Source of the DNA: an uncultured Lachnospiraceae bacterium
GTDB taxonomy: Bacteria; Bacillota; Clostridia; Lachnospirales; Lachnospiraceae
Assembly: GCA_947628955.1 (NCBI GenBank)
Contig: CANRBX010000007.1
Coordinates: forward strand, 1-64,000
Reading direction: 5' to 3'
DNA: 64,000 bases
The translations under genes were made by a program, and so were the position numbers. Of the stretch, positions 28,229-36,055 are shown piece by piece. The number at the start of each line of letters is the position of its first letter. The first letter of the stretch is position 1. The notes under the pieces are model-generated. The model was given only the letters and a program-made list of their open reading frames with translations, ran no database searches and was not told the DNA's origin.

Positions 28229-29158
28229 TTACCTCCAGTAATTCCGATTCGCAGTGCACCTCAGGATCAGCCACTGCGGCAGCTTCTGATATTGTTTTCC
28301 GAGCCTGTAGCCGAGATATTTGCACCCGCTGTTCACAATCAGCTTCGGAATGAGCCAGGGCATCCTGTTCCTGCACAGCCAGGCCGCCGTCTGCCTCACC
28401 ATGCGGATCCCCTCGCTCTCTGACTTCACCCGGGAGAAGACCTCCGGGTGCTCCGCCTGTGAGACTCCCAGGTCAAAATTCCTGTGGAACTGCTGCAGGC
28501 AGCTGTAATTGTGAGAGTGGATGACCCTCGCGTCCGCACAGTATGCGACCGCCCTCCCCTGCAGGATCAGGCGTCCGGCAAAGATCATGTCTTCATTGAA
28601 AATCGTCCGCTGCTCGAAGCCCCCAAGCTCATCATATGCGCTCCTGCGGTACATAGCACACACATTCGAGCAGAAAAAAGTTTTTATCCCGAGCTCCGGC
28701 AGGTCTTCCGCCGTCTTGATCCGGCTCTCTTCCCCGTAATTGAAGCCGCGTATATACCGCTCCAGCACGCCGCAGTCCTTCGCCGGCAGCTGGCGCGCAT
28801 ACGACGCGCAGACCTGCTCCTGCGCAAACGGCGCCAGAAGCGAGCGGATCAGGTCTCTGTCCGCCGGAAGCGCATCCTGCGTCATGAACAGCAGGTAGTC
28901 CCCGTCCAGCATGGAGGCGGCCATGCGGCGCGTCCCGCCGTGGTCGAACTCCTTTTTGCTGATGTGCACCACCCGGACCGGGCCGAGCCCCTGCACCAGG
29001 CGCTCGTCAAACAGCTCCTGCTCCGTATTCACGAGAAGGATCTGCGCCGGCTTTACTGTCTGGCGCAGCAGCCGCAGAAGCAGCGTGCGCAGCTCTTCCC
29101 CCGGCCGGTACACCGGGATCACCACATCGATCTCCGGTCTGGTCTCCTTTTTTTCCAT
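28229..29158 (-). CDS. family 2 glycosyltransferase, rhamnosyltransferase-like
   Basis: 309 residues, GT-A fold. The N-terminus is IDVVIPVYRPGEELRTLL. The HGGTRR motif near residue 73 (EFDHGGTRRMAASML) is typical of rhamnosyltransferases that use dTDP-rhamnose, and LFMTQDALP stands in the position of the DxD metal motif. FEQRTIFNEDMIFAGRL is the acceptor-side ED motif. It ends in a short amphipathic segment rather than a membrane anchor. The last codons TGG AGG TAA supply the Shine-Dalgarno for glmS, whose ATG is six bases after the stop. It probably acts late in assembly of the rhamnose-containing glycan. Confidence 0.85.
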   Translation of the reverse strand: MEKKETRPEIDVVIPVYRPGEELRTLLLRLLRQTVKPAQILLVNTEQELFDERLVQGLGPVRVVHISKKEFDHGGTRRMAASMLDGDYLLFMTQDALPADRDLIRSLLAPFAQEQVCASYARQLPAKDCGVLERYIRGFNYGEESRIKTAEDLPELGIKTFFCSNVCAMYRRSAYDELGGFEQRTIFNEDMIFAGRLILQGRAVAYCADARVIHSHNYSCLQQFHRNFDLGVSQAEHPEVFSRVKSESEGIRMVRQTAAWLCRNRMPWLIPKLIVNSGCKYLGYRLGKQYQKLPQWLILRCTANRNYWR

Positions 29159-29223
29159 GCTTCCACCTCAAACCGTCATTCAGGCGCCGCGCCCCGCTTT
29201 CCAAAGCGGATGCCGTCCGGACA

Positions 29224-30480
29224 TCACTGGATCCCGGTGTCCGAAATGATCTTGCTGCTGATCTCCTGCACCGTCTGTGACGGGGTGTAGTTTTCGTCGT
29301 CAAACAGATACTCGTGGAGCTGTCTGACGTTGTCTGCCAGGTTCACCGGCACGACGCAGTCCCCTGCGGAGATGTTTGCCGGAGTCTGGTTGAACGGAAA
29401 GCCCGTCGTCTCCAGTATATTGTAGTCGCCGATTCTGGAGGCCAGGGCGATCAGCTCCGTAGTGCTCAGGCTCGTGGAAACATAATCCATCATCGTGGTC
29501 ACCATCGGGATCAGGGCAGCCGGCCCTTTCTCCCTGGCCTTCTCGAAGATCTTTCCGAGGACGATCCTCTGGCGCTCCGTGCGCTTGAAGTCCCAGCCGG
29601 TCGTATAGCGGATCCGGCAGTAGGCCATCGCCTGTATCCCGGTCACCTGCTGGGTTCCAGCATGATCGATCTCCGTGTAATCGACCCCGGTCACCTGCGA
29701 CGTCTCAACCAGGTATCCGTTCAGCCACTTCATCTCTTCCTCGGTGATGTCGATCTCGATCCCTCCAAGCAGGTCGACCGCCTCAATGATCGCATTGAAA
29801 TCCACGGTCATAAAATCCTCGATGTCGAGATCCAGGTTTTTGTTCAGCATGTTGACCGAGCGCTCCGCCCCGCCGCCCGCAAAGCATTCGGTCGCCTTGC
29901 GGTACTCTCCGTTCGTGTTGTCAAGATAGGTGTCGCGGTACACGGACACCAGCTTTACGTCGCCGGTCTTTTCATTGATGCTCGCGATCATGATCGTGTC
30001 GCTGTTCGTGCCGTTTTCCAGCCTTCCCTCGCGCGAGTCCACGCCGAACAGCGCGATATTGCGGTAGCCCGAGGCGGAGATCCCGGTATTCACCAGGATA
30101 TCCTTCAGCTTTACCCGGTCGATCTTGCTCAGCTGGGTCGCGGCAAACAGTCCGATCCCGAGTATGAGCAGCACCAGCAGCTCCAGGACAAAGATCAGCT
30201 TCCTGTGCTTTTTCTTCTTTCTCTTTTTCCCGCCGCGGTCATCCCGCGGGCCGTCATAGTAGCCCTGCGGGCCGCCGTAATCCCGGCGGTCGTCGTAATA
30301 GCCCTGTGGGCCGTCATACTCCTGCGGGCCGCCGTAGCCCTGTGGGCCGTCATACCCCTGCGGGCCGCCATAGCCCTGGCGGTCGTCATACCCCTGCGGA
30401 TCGCCGTAGCGGCCCTGCGGATCCTCATAATACTCCTGTCCCCCGACGTTTCCCCTTCTCTGATCTCTCTTTTTCGCCAT
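29224..30480 (-). CDS. LytR-CpsA-Psr (LCP) family wall-polymer ligase
   Basis: 418 residues from ATG 30480, with GAGGGGAGA upstream. A cytoplasmic Tyr/Gly/Pro/Gln-rich tail of about 75 residues (GYGGPQGYD-like repeats) leads to a Lys/Arg block and one membrane segment at about 87-110 (LIFVLELLVLLILGIGLFAA). The extracellular LCP domain follows, with NIALFGVDSREG, SDTIMIASIN, VSVYRDTYL, and RYTTGWDFKRTERQR, matching the conserved Arg/Asp set for pyrophosphate and lipid binding. LCP enzymes move polyprenyl-linked polymers to peptidoglycan. Its place in this operon argues that the glycan is wall-anchored. Confidence 0.93.
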   Translation of the reverse strand: MAKKRDQRRGNVGGQEYYEDPQGRYGDPQGYDDRQGYGGPQGYDGPQGYGGPQEYDGPQGYYDDRRDYGGPQGYYDGPRDDRGGKKRKKKKHRKLIFVLELLVLLILGIGLFAATQLSKIDRVKLKDILVNTGISASGYRNIALFGVDSREGRLENGTNSDTIMIASINEKTGDVKLVSVYRDTYLDNTNGEYRKATECFAGGGAERSVNMLNKNLDLDIEDFMTVDFNAIIEAVDLLGGIEIDITEEEMKWLNGYLVETSQVTGVDYTEIDHAGTQQVTGIQAMAYCRIRYTTGWDFKRTERQRIVLGKIFEKAREKGPAALIPMVTTMMDYVSTSLSTTELIALASRIGDYNILETTGFPFNQTPANISAGDCVVPVNLADNVRQLHEYLFDDENYTPSQTVQEISSKIISDTGIQ

Positions 30481-30510
30481 AGATTCTCCCCTCAAGATTT
30501 TTTTCTATAC

Positions 30511-31911
30511 TCAATATGCGTTCTTGTTGATAAAGCCCTTAAACAAAGTCAGGATCAGGATCTTGATATCCAGGCCGATGGTCCAGTTCTCGATGTAATA
30601 CAGATCATGCTCGATCCTTTTGCGGATCGAGGTATTTCCCCTGTAGCCGTTGACCTGCGCCCACCCGGTCATCCCGGGGCGCACCTGGTGCTTGACCATG
30701 TAGCGCGGGATCTCCTCACGGAATTTCTCCACGAACTGCGGGCGTTCCGGGCGCGGCCCGACAAGGCTCATGTCCCCCTTCAGGACATTAAACAGCTGCG
30801 GCAACTCGTCGATGCTGGTCTTCCGGATAAATTTTCCGACCGGCGTGACCCTCGGATCATTCTTCACCGTCCAGCCCCTGCTCTCCTCCCGCCTGGGCTG
30901 AACCTCCATGGAGCGGAATTTATACATCTGGAACGGCTTGTTGTGCAGCCCCACACGCTCCTGTTTGAAGATCAGCGGCCCCTTCGAGGTCAGCTTGACC
31001 AGAACCGCCGTCACCAGCATGATGGGGGAAAACAGGATGATCGCCGCCAGAGCGCCGATAAAGTCCATGATCCGCTTCACCATCATATTGAAGGTGTTGG
31101 AGAGCGGGACATGCCGGATGTTGATCACCGGAAGCCCGAGGATGTCTTCTGTGTACGGTTTTGTCGGTATGATATTGCTGTAGTCCGGGATGAACTTTGT
31201 GTGCACGCCGGACTTTTCACACATGGCCACGATGCGCTCCAGCTTGTCGTACTCGTGCAGGCCGAGCGTGATCGCGATCTCGTCCGGCTGGTTTCCCTCC
31301 AGGATATAGCTCAGGCTGTCTGTAAAGCCCAGAACCTCCACGTTGCGGTACAGCGTCCCCGTGGGCACATTGTCGTCCAGAATGCCCAGCACCCGGTATC
31401 CCCACTGCGGGTTCTGCACGATCCGGTCGATGTACTCCTCCGCCGCGCGGCTGTAGCCCACGAGAATGACATGCTTCTGGTTCAGGCCGATCCTCCGCGC
31501 ATTCATGAGCACCATGCGCACAATGTTGCGCTCCAGGACCGTCAGCACCACGTTCAGCACCAGGAACACCAGCATCATCATTCTGGAAGCGTCCATCTGG
31601 TGCAGCAGATAAAGCACTGCCATGATGGTCAGCCCGCCGATGATGTTCGCCTTCAGGATGTTTCCGCCCTCGAGCCGTCTGCCCTGCATCCGCATCGGCG
31701 TATAGAGATTGAACGCATAATACAGCAGCAAAAAAGAAGGCACCAGAACCACAAGTGCCATCATATAGATCTCCGGCGGAAGGACGCCTACTTCGCGGTT
31801 GCTCACGCTCGCAAGCATCACGTACCACGCCGTGAGATAGGACACAATGAGAACAACCGCGTCCAGGATCACCTGAAGACGCATAAAATATTTCTGATTA
31901 TCCCTGATCAA
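30511..31911 (-). CDS. exopolysaccharide polyprenyl-phosphate sugar-1-phosphate transferase
   Basis: 466 residues from a TTG at 31911, with GGGGTGAG upstream. It is a WcaJ/CpsE-type initiating enzyme that transfers a sugar phosphate to undecaprenyl phosphate. The N-terminal half has four to five membrane helices and a nucleotide-binding-like domain (HVILVGYSRAAEEYIDRIV, VLGILDDNVPTGTLY). The catalytic Bac_transf domain begins near 275 (VKRIMDFIGALAAIILF). It continues with GPLIFKQERVGLHNKPFQMYKFRSM, KTSIDELPQLFNVLKGDMSLVGPRPE and RPGMTGWAQVNGYRG. The first sugar may be glucose, galactose or a modified hexose. It lies between an LCP gene and GT2 genes. Confidence 0.94.
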   Translation of the reverse strand: MIRDNQKYFMRLQVILDAVVLIVSYLTAWYVMLASVSNREVGVLPPEIYMMALVVLVPSFLLLYYAFNLYTPMRMQGRRLEGGNILKANIIGGLTIMAVLYLLHQMDASRMMMLVFLVLNVVLTVLERNIVRMVLMNARRIGLNQKHVILVGYSRAAEEYIDRIVQNPQWGYRVLGILDDNVPTGTLYRNVEVLGFTDSLSYILEGNQPDEIAITLGLHEYDKLERIVAMCEKSGVHTKFIPDYSNIIPTKPYTEDILGLPVINIRHVPLSNTFNMMVKRIMDFIGALAAIILFSPIMLVTAVLVKLTSKGPLIFKQERVGLHNKPFQMYKFRSMEVQPRREESRGWTVKNDPRVTPVGKFIRKTSIDELPQLFNVLKGDMSLVGPRPERPQFVEKFREEIPRYMVKHQVRPGMTGWAQVNGYRGNTSIRKRIEHDLYYIENWTIGLDIKILILTLFKGFINKNAY

Positions 31912-31963
31912 AGCTTCTCACCCCTGATAATGCCAAAGCCGCACGGCTCCCCGCTGCCCGGCA

Positions 31964-32923
31964 TCAGACCCCTGACAGTCTCCGGACCGTATTGACCCAG
32001 AGCTCCCACTGTATCGTCAGATAGTGCGGCAGATTTTCTCTCCGGACTCTGACCTTCTTTTCCCTTCTGCACAGCCGGATCCCCTTCCCCAGCCCTGCAG
32101 CGTAATCCCTGAAAAAACCGCGGTGCGCAAAAAACCCCATCTTAACCAGAAATCCCACCGCCAGAAACGGCAGATTCAGTATGATCTGAGGCCACGGCAT
32201 ATTTTTGTATATCAGATAAATGCTGTTCCTTGAAGAATAGCGCGTCTTGAATTCATTGTAAAGGGATCCGCTCGTCGCGCTCCCGACATGGCGCACGACC
32301 GCCTCCGGGATATAGTAATTGCGGTAGCCCGCAATCTTCGCCCGGTAGCAGATATCGACGTCCTCCAGATAGGCGAAATGCGCCTCGTCAAACAGGCCGA
32401 TCTCGTCAAAAACAGCCCTGCGGTAGATCGACGCGCCCGCGCAGGCGGAAAAGACCTCGCAGCTTTTTCTGTACCTGCCCGCCGGCCTTCCCTTGCCGCG
32501 CGCAAACGCCCAGCCAAGCGCGCAGTAGAAATCCCCCGCACTGTCGATCCGCCCCGGATCGTCCATCCGGACCATCCTGGGAGCACAGGCAAAGCAGCGG
32601 GGACGCCTGCGGACTGCACGAAGCAGCGTCTCCACAAAGGCCGGCTCGCACATCGTGTCATTGTTCAGAAGGATCACGTACGGCGTCCGCGCCATGCGGA
32701 TCCCCTCGTTTACTGCCGCACAGAAGCCGCGGTTGGAATCAAACCGCCGCACTGCAACCTCCGGGTAATGCGTCTGCACAAGCTGCGCGCTCCCGTCCTC
32801 GGAGCCGTTGTCGATCAGGATCACAGAAAAATCCCGCACCGTCTGTTTTCTCAGCGAATCCAGGCAGTTCTCCAGATATTTTGCCCCATTGTAATTTGGT
32901 ATCACGACAGTTACATCTATCAT
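31964..32923 (-). CDS. family 2 glycosyltransferase
   Basis: 319 residues. The GT-A fold starts at residue 3 (VTVVIPNYNGAKYLENCLDSL), with LIDNGSEDGSAQLV, then LLNNDTMC as the nucleotide-sugar/metal site, CAGASIYRRAVFDEIGLFDE and FAYLEDVDICYRAKIAGY as acceptor-side motifs. A C-terminal hydrophobic patch (ILNLPFLAVGFLVKMGFFAH) may hold it at the membrane. The pattern matches rhamnosyltransferases of the WbbL group. The start lies in a tight series of leftward genes, 13 bases after the preceding stop. Confidence 0.88.
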   Translation of the reverse strand: MIDVTVVIPNYNGAKYLENCLDSLRKQTVRDFSVILIDNGSEDGSAQLVQTHYPEVAVRRFDSNRGFCAAVNEGIRMARTPYVILLNNDTMCEPAFVETLLRAVRRRPRCFACAPRMVRMDDPGRIDSAGDFYCALGWAFARGKGRPAGRYRKSCEVFSACAGASIYRRAVFDEIGLFDEAHFAYLEDVDICYRAKIAGYRNYYIPEAVVRHVGSATSGSLYNEFKTRYSSRNSIYLIYKNMPWPQIILNLPFLAVGFLVKMGFFAHRGFFRDYAAGLGKGIRLCRREKKVRVRRENLPHYLTIQWELWVNTVRRLSGV

Positions 32924-32936
32924 CAGGACTTCCTCT

Positions 32937-34739
32937 TTATCTTTTTTTCAGAGAGTAGTCGCACGCCTTCAGAGAAAAGCCCGGATTGTAATAGGGGTCT
33001 CCCTTCCTCAGCACCTCTTTCCAGCGCGCCTGCATAAAATCAATCTCGCTCTTAAACCGCAGCTGCTTCTCCGGCGTGTCCTCGTAGCCGCGGGTCTTTG
33101 ACTCGTAATGGTACATCTCCACATTCGGCTCATAGACGACCAGCCAGCCCCGGCTGCGCACCCGCAGGCAGAAATCGACGTCGTTGAAGGCCACCGCGAT
33201 CTTCTCGTCGAAGCCTCCCGCCGCCTCCCAGGCCCTGCGGTCCACCATCATGCACGCCGCCGTCACGGCGCTCAGATCCTGCTGCAGGATCGCCTTCCTG
33301 AGATAGCCGCTGCGCTCCCTCGGCATACCCACGAAAAGGGAGCCGGCCACGCCGCCGATCCCGACGATCACCCCCGCATGCTGGATCGTATCGTCCGGAA
33401 AATACAGCCTGGCGCCGACGATCCCCACGCCGCTTCTCATGCACTGCCCGAGCATACGCTCCAGCCAGTCCGGCGTGATCACCGTGATATCATTGTTCAG
33501 GCAGACGATATACTCTCCCTTTGCGAAGGAAAAGCCGTAATTGTTCAGCGCAGAGTAGTTAAAACCGTCCTTCCAATATAATACCCGAATTCCGTCTTTT
33601 CCGTCAATCTCTTTATAATAGGAAAAAGTCTCCGGCTCGGTACTGTTATTCTCAATGATCAGAATCTCGTAATTTCTGTATGTGCTCTTCTGCCGGACGG
33701 ACTCGAGGCAGCTTCGAAGCGTCTCCGCCTGGTCCTTGTTCGGGATCAGGATCGAGACGAGCGGCTCTGACGGCAGGCGGTATTTCACGCGGTAGAATCC
33801 GGGGAACTTCGTGTCCGTCACCTCGGCGTCCTCCCCGCAGCGCCTGATATGCTCCAGCACCGCCCTCTTTCCGGCATCATACGCATATTTCTTGCTCATG
33901 GGATTGTCCGCTGTGGAGGCCGCGTGCACACGCCAGTGATACAGCACCTTCGGAATATGCGCGATCTTTTCCGTCTGCTCCACACAGCGGAGCAGAAATT
34001 CGTGGTCCTGCGCGCCGTCGTACGCGTCGTCCAGGCCGCCCACGAGCCCGATCAGCCTTCTGCGCACCACGAGCAGGTGGCAGATGTAATTGTTCGCGCG
34101 CAGCAGATCCAGATTAAAATCCGGCTTGAGATTCGGCTGGAAATGCTCCTCCGTCTCCCCCCTAATCTTGTCCTCGTCCGTATAGATGATATCCGCCCCC
34201 GAGCGCACGGCCTCGCAGGCCACCTCGTACAGGGCGTTTTCCGCCAGCAGGTCATCGTGGTCAAACAGGGCGACGTATTCCCCGGCAGCAATCGCGATCG
34301 CCGCGTTCGTGTTTCCGGAAATTCCCAGGTTCTTTTCAAGGATCTCATAGCGGATCCTGCCGTCCGCCAGATACTGTCGGACGACGGCCTGCGTCCCGGA
34401 CGGATCCGGGCTTCCGTCTACCATGCACAGCTCCCAGTGCGGGTACGTCTGTCTCTGGACAGACTCGATCATCTCCCGCAGGAACCGCTCCGGCGTCTGA
34501 AAAAGCGGGACCACGACGCTGATCAGGGGCGGATGGTCCCAGTGCCTGCGGCGCTGCTTTTCAAGCTCCTGCGCGGAGGGCAGCCCCTGCAGGAACCACT
34601 CCTGATAATCGGTCTCAACTTCCTCCATGCGCTCGGACAGACGTACGCGGAACTCCCGGAATCCGTACTGCTTCCAGTAAGAGAGTCCTTTTTTTATTGT
34701 ATAGAAATTCAGGCTTTTCAATACCTTTCGAATGTCCAT
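32937..34739 (-). CDS. double-domain family 2 glycosyltransferase
   Basis: 600 residues with two GT-A domains. The N-terminal helix-rich 70 residues lead to domain one (ISVVVPLFQTPERFLREMIE, with DHDDLLAENALYEV). It contains YTDEDKI and GAQDHEFLLRC. Domain two starts near 325 (VSILIPNKDQAETLRSCLESV), with LNNDITVITPDWLERML and GGFDEKIAVAFNDVDFCLRV. Two complete active sites suggest successive addition of two sugars, as in rhamnan and O-antigen polymerising enzymes. The gene stands between the sugar aminotransferase and another GT2. Confidence 0.9.
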   Translation of the reverse strand: MDIRKVLKSLNFYTIKKGLSYWKQYGFREFRVRLSERMEEVETDYQEWFLQGLPSAQELEKQRRRHWDHPPLISVVVPLFQTPERFLREMIESVQRQTYPHWELCMVDGSPDPSGTQAVVRQYLADGRIRYEILEKNLGISGNTNAAIAIAAGEYVALFDHDDLLAENALYEVACEAVRSGADIIYTDEDKIRGETEEHFQPNLKPDFNLDLLRANNYICHLLVVRRRLIGLVGGLDDAYDGAQDHEFLLRCVEQTEKIAHIPKVLYHWRVHAASTADNPMSKKYAYDAGKRAVLEHIRRCGEDAEVTDTKFPGFYRVKYRLPSEPLVSILIPNKDQAETLRSCLESVRQKSTYRNYEILIIENNSTEPETFSYYKEIDGKDGIRVLYWKDGFNYSALNNYGFSFAKGEYIVCLNNDITVITPDWLERMLGQCMRSGVGIVGARLYFPDDTIQHAGVIVGIGGVAGSLFVGMPRERSGYLRKAILQQDLSAVTAACMMVDRRAWEAAGGFDEKIAVAFNDVDFCLRVRSRGWLVVYEPNVEMYHYESKTRGYEDTPEKQLRFKSEIDFMQARWKEVLRKGDPYYNPGFSLKACDYSLKKR

Positions 34740-34765
34740 CCGGCGCTCACTCCTGAATTATATTT

Positions 34766-35896
34766 TTAATGAATGAAAAAACTTCGGACGGACTCCGCCA
34801 CCAGCTCGCGCTCCTCCTGCTTCAGCCCGTAGAACATCGGAAGCCGCAGAAGCCGCTCGCTGTCCTTCGTGGTGTAGCGGTCCTCCCCGTGGAAGCGTCC
34901 GTACTTTTTGCCGGCCGTCGCAGTGTGCAGCGGCACATAGTGGAACACAGAGTGCACTCCGCAGCTGCGCAGATGGCGGATCATCGCCGCCCGCGTCGGC
35001 TCGTCCTTCAGCTTAATATAGTACATATGGGCGTTGTGCTGCGCATAATCCGGCACAAACGGCTGCTCAAGATATCCCTTTTCCGCAAGATCCCTGAGCT
35101 CTCTGTGATAGAAATCATAGGTCGCCATACGGTCCGCCCGGATCTCGTCCGCGAGCTCAAGCTGCGCCCACAGATAGGCCGCATTCATATCGCTCGGCAG
35201 ATAGGATGAGCCGTAGCTGACCCACGTATACTTGTCGATCTGGCCGCGGAAAAACTTGCTCCGGTCGGTTCCCTTCTCACGCAGGATCTCCGCGTCCTCC
35301 AGCTTGTCCTCGCGGCTGAACACAACGGCGCCGCCCTCGCCCATCGAAAAATTCTTCGTCTCGTGGAAGCTGTAGCAGCCGAAATCTCCGATCGTGCCAA
35401 GCGCGCGTCCCTTATAGTATGCGTCCACTCCCTGCGCCGCATCCTCCACCACCTGAAGTCCATGGCGCTTCGCGATGTCCATGATCTCATCCATCGCGCA
35501 GGCGACCCCCGCGTAATGCACCGGGGCGATCACCTTCGTGCGCTCCGTGACCGCGTCCTCGATCAGCTTTTCGTCGATATTCATCGTATCCGGACGGATG
35601 TCCACAAATACAAGCGTCGCGCCGCGCTGCACGAACGCGTCCGCCGTAGAGCAGAACGTGTACGACGGGAGGATCACCTCATCCCCCGGGCCGATCCCCG
35701 TCAGGTGCGCGGCCATCTCAAGCGCATGTGTGCAGGAGGTCGTGAGAAGCGCGTGCTTCACCTGAAACCGCTTCTCCATCCATTCGGAGCACAGCTTTGT
35801 GAATCTGCCGTCCCCGCAGATTTTCCGCTCCTCAACCGCCTGTTTTATGTAATCGAATTCCTTCCCCGTAAACGGGGGCACGTTAAAATCGAGCAT
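34766..35896 (-). CDS. DegT/DnrJ/EryC1 sugar aminotransferase, WecE/RffA-like
   Basis: 376 residues from ATG 35896, with GGAGGAAGG seven bases upstream. It is a PLP enzyme of fold type I acting on nucleotide-linked keto-sugars. Signatures are VPPFTGKEFDYI, TTSCTHALEMAAHL, DEVILPSYTFCSTADAF, VEDAAQGVDAYYKG and SFHETKNFSMGEGGAVV (PLP lysine in HETKN). The sequence resembles dTDP-4-amino-4,6-dideoxygalactose transaminase. Its substrate could come from RfbB (dTDP-4-keto-6-deoxyglucose) encoded at 48-49 kb, branching from the rhamnose route to an amino sugar. No partner acetyltransferase is seen. It is first in its operon, with a consensus promoter. Confidence 0.9.
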   Translation of the reverse strand: MLDFNVPPFTGKEFDYIKQAVEERKICGDGRFTKLCSEWMEKRFQVKHALLTTSCTHALEMAAHLTGIGPGDEVILPSYTFCSTADAFVQRGATLVFVDIRPDTMNIDEKLIEDAVTERTKVIAPVHYAGVACAMDEIMDIAKRHGLQVVEDAAQGVDAYYKGRALGTIGDFGCYSFHETKNFSMGEGGAVVFSREDKLEDAEILREKGTDRSKFFRGQIDKYTWVSYGSSYLPSDMNAAYLWAQLELADEIRADRMATYDFYHRELRDLAEKGYLEQPFVPDYAQHNAHMYYIKLKDEPTRAAMIRHLRSCGVHSVFHYVPLHTATAGKKYGRFHGEDRYTTKDSERLLRLPMFYGLKQEERELVAESVRSFFIH

Positions 35897-35960
35897 AGCC
35901 CCTTCCTCCTCCGGTGCCGATATGCCTCTGCCGTCAGCAAACCATAATTCGACAACTACA

Positions 35961-35989
35961 ATAATAGTAAAATAAGTCTTTCCTGTCAA
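35961..35989 (-). promoter_or_regulatory. strong sigma-A promoter for the aminotransferase-GT-LCP-glmS operon
   Basis: Minus strand TTGACA (35989-35984), 17-base spacer, TATTAT (35966-35961), 65 bases before the ATG at 35896. It is the only clear promoter ahead of the seven-gene leftward run to glmS. Confidence 0.85.
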
Positions 35990-36055
35990 GTCTGCCTTTC
36001 CATTGCGGATATTTCATGATAAGATAAAATAAAACGATTCCCCGAGGTGACTCTT

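Noticed and set aside
29314..31995. Open frame of nearly 900 codons on the plus strand across the LCP and sugar-phosphate transferase genes
   Set aside because: It crosses two clear minus-strand genes and their gap, with His/Asp/Leu-rich sequence typical of antisense frames in GC-rich DNA.
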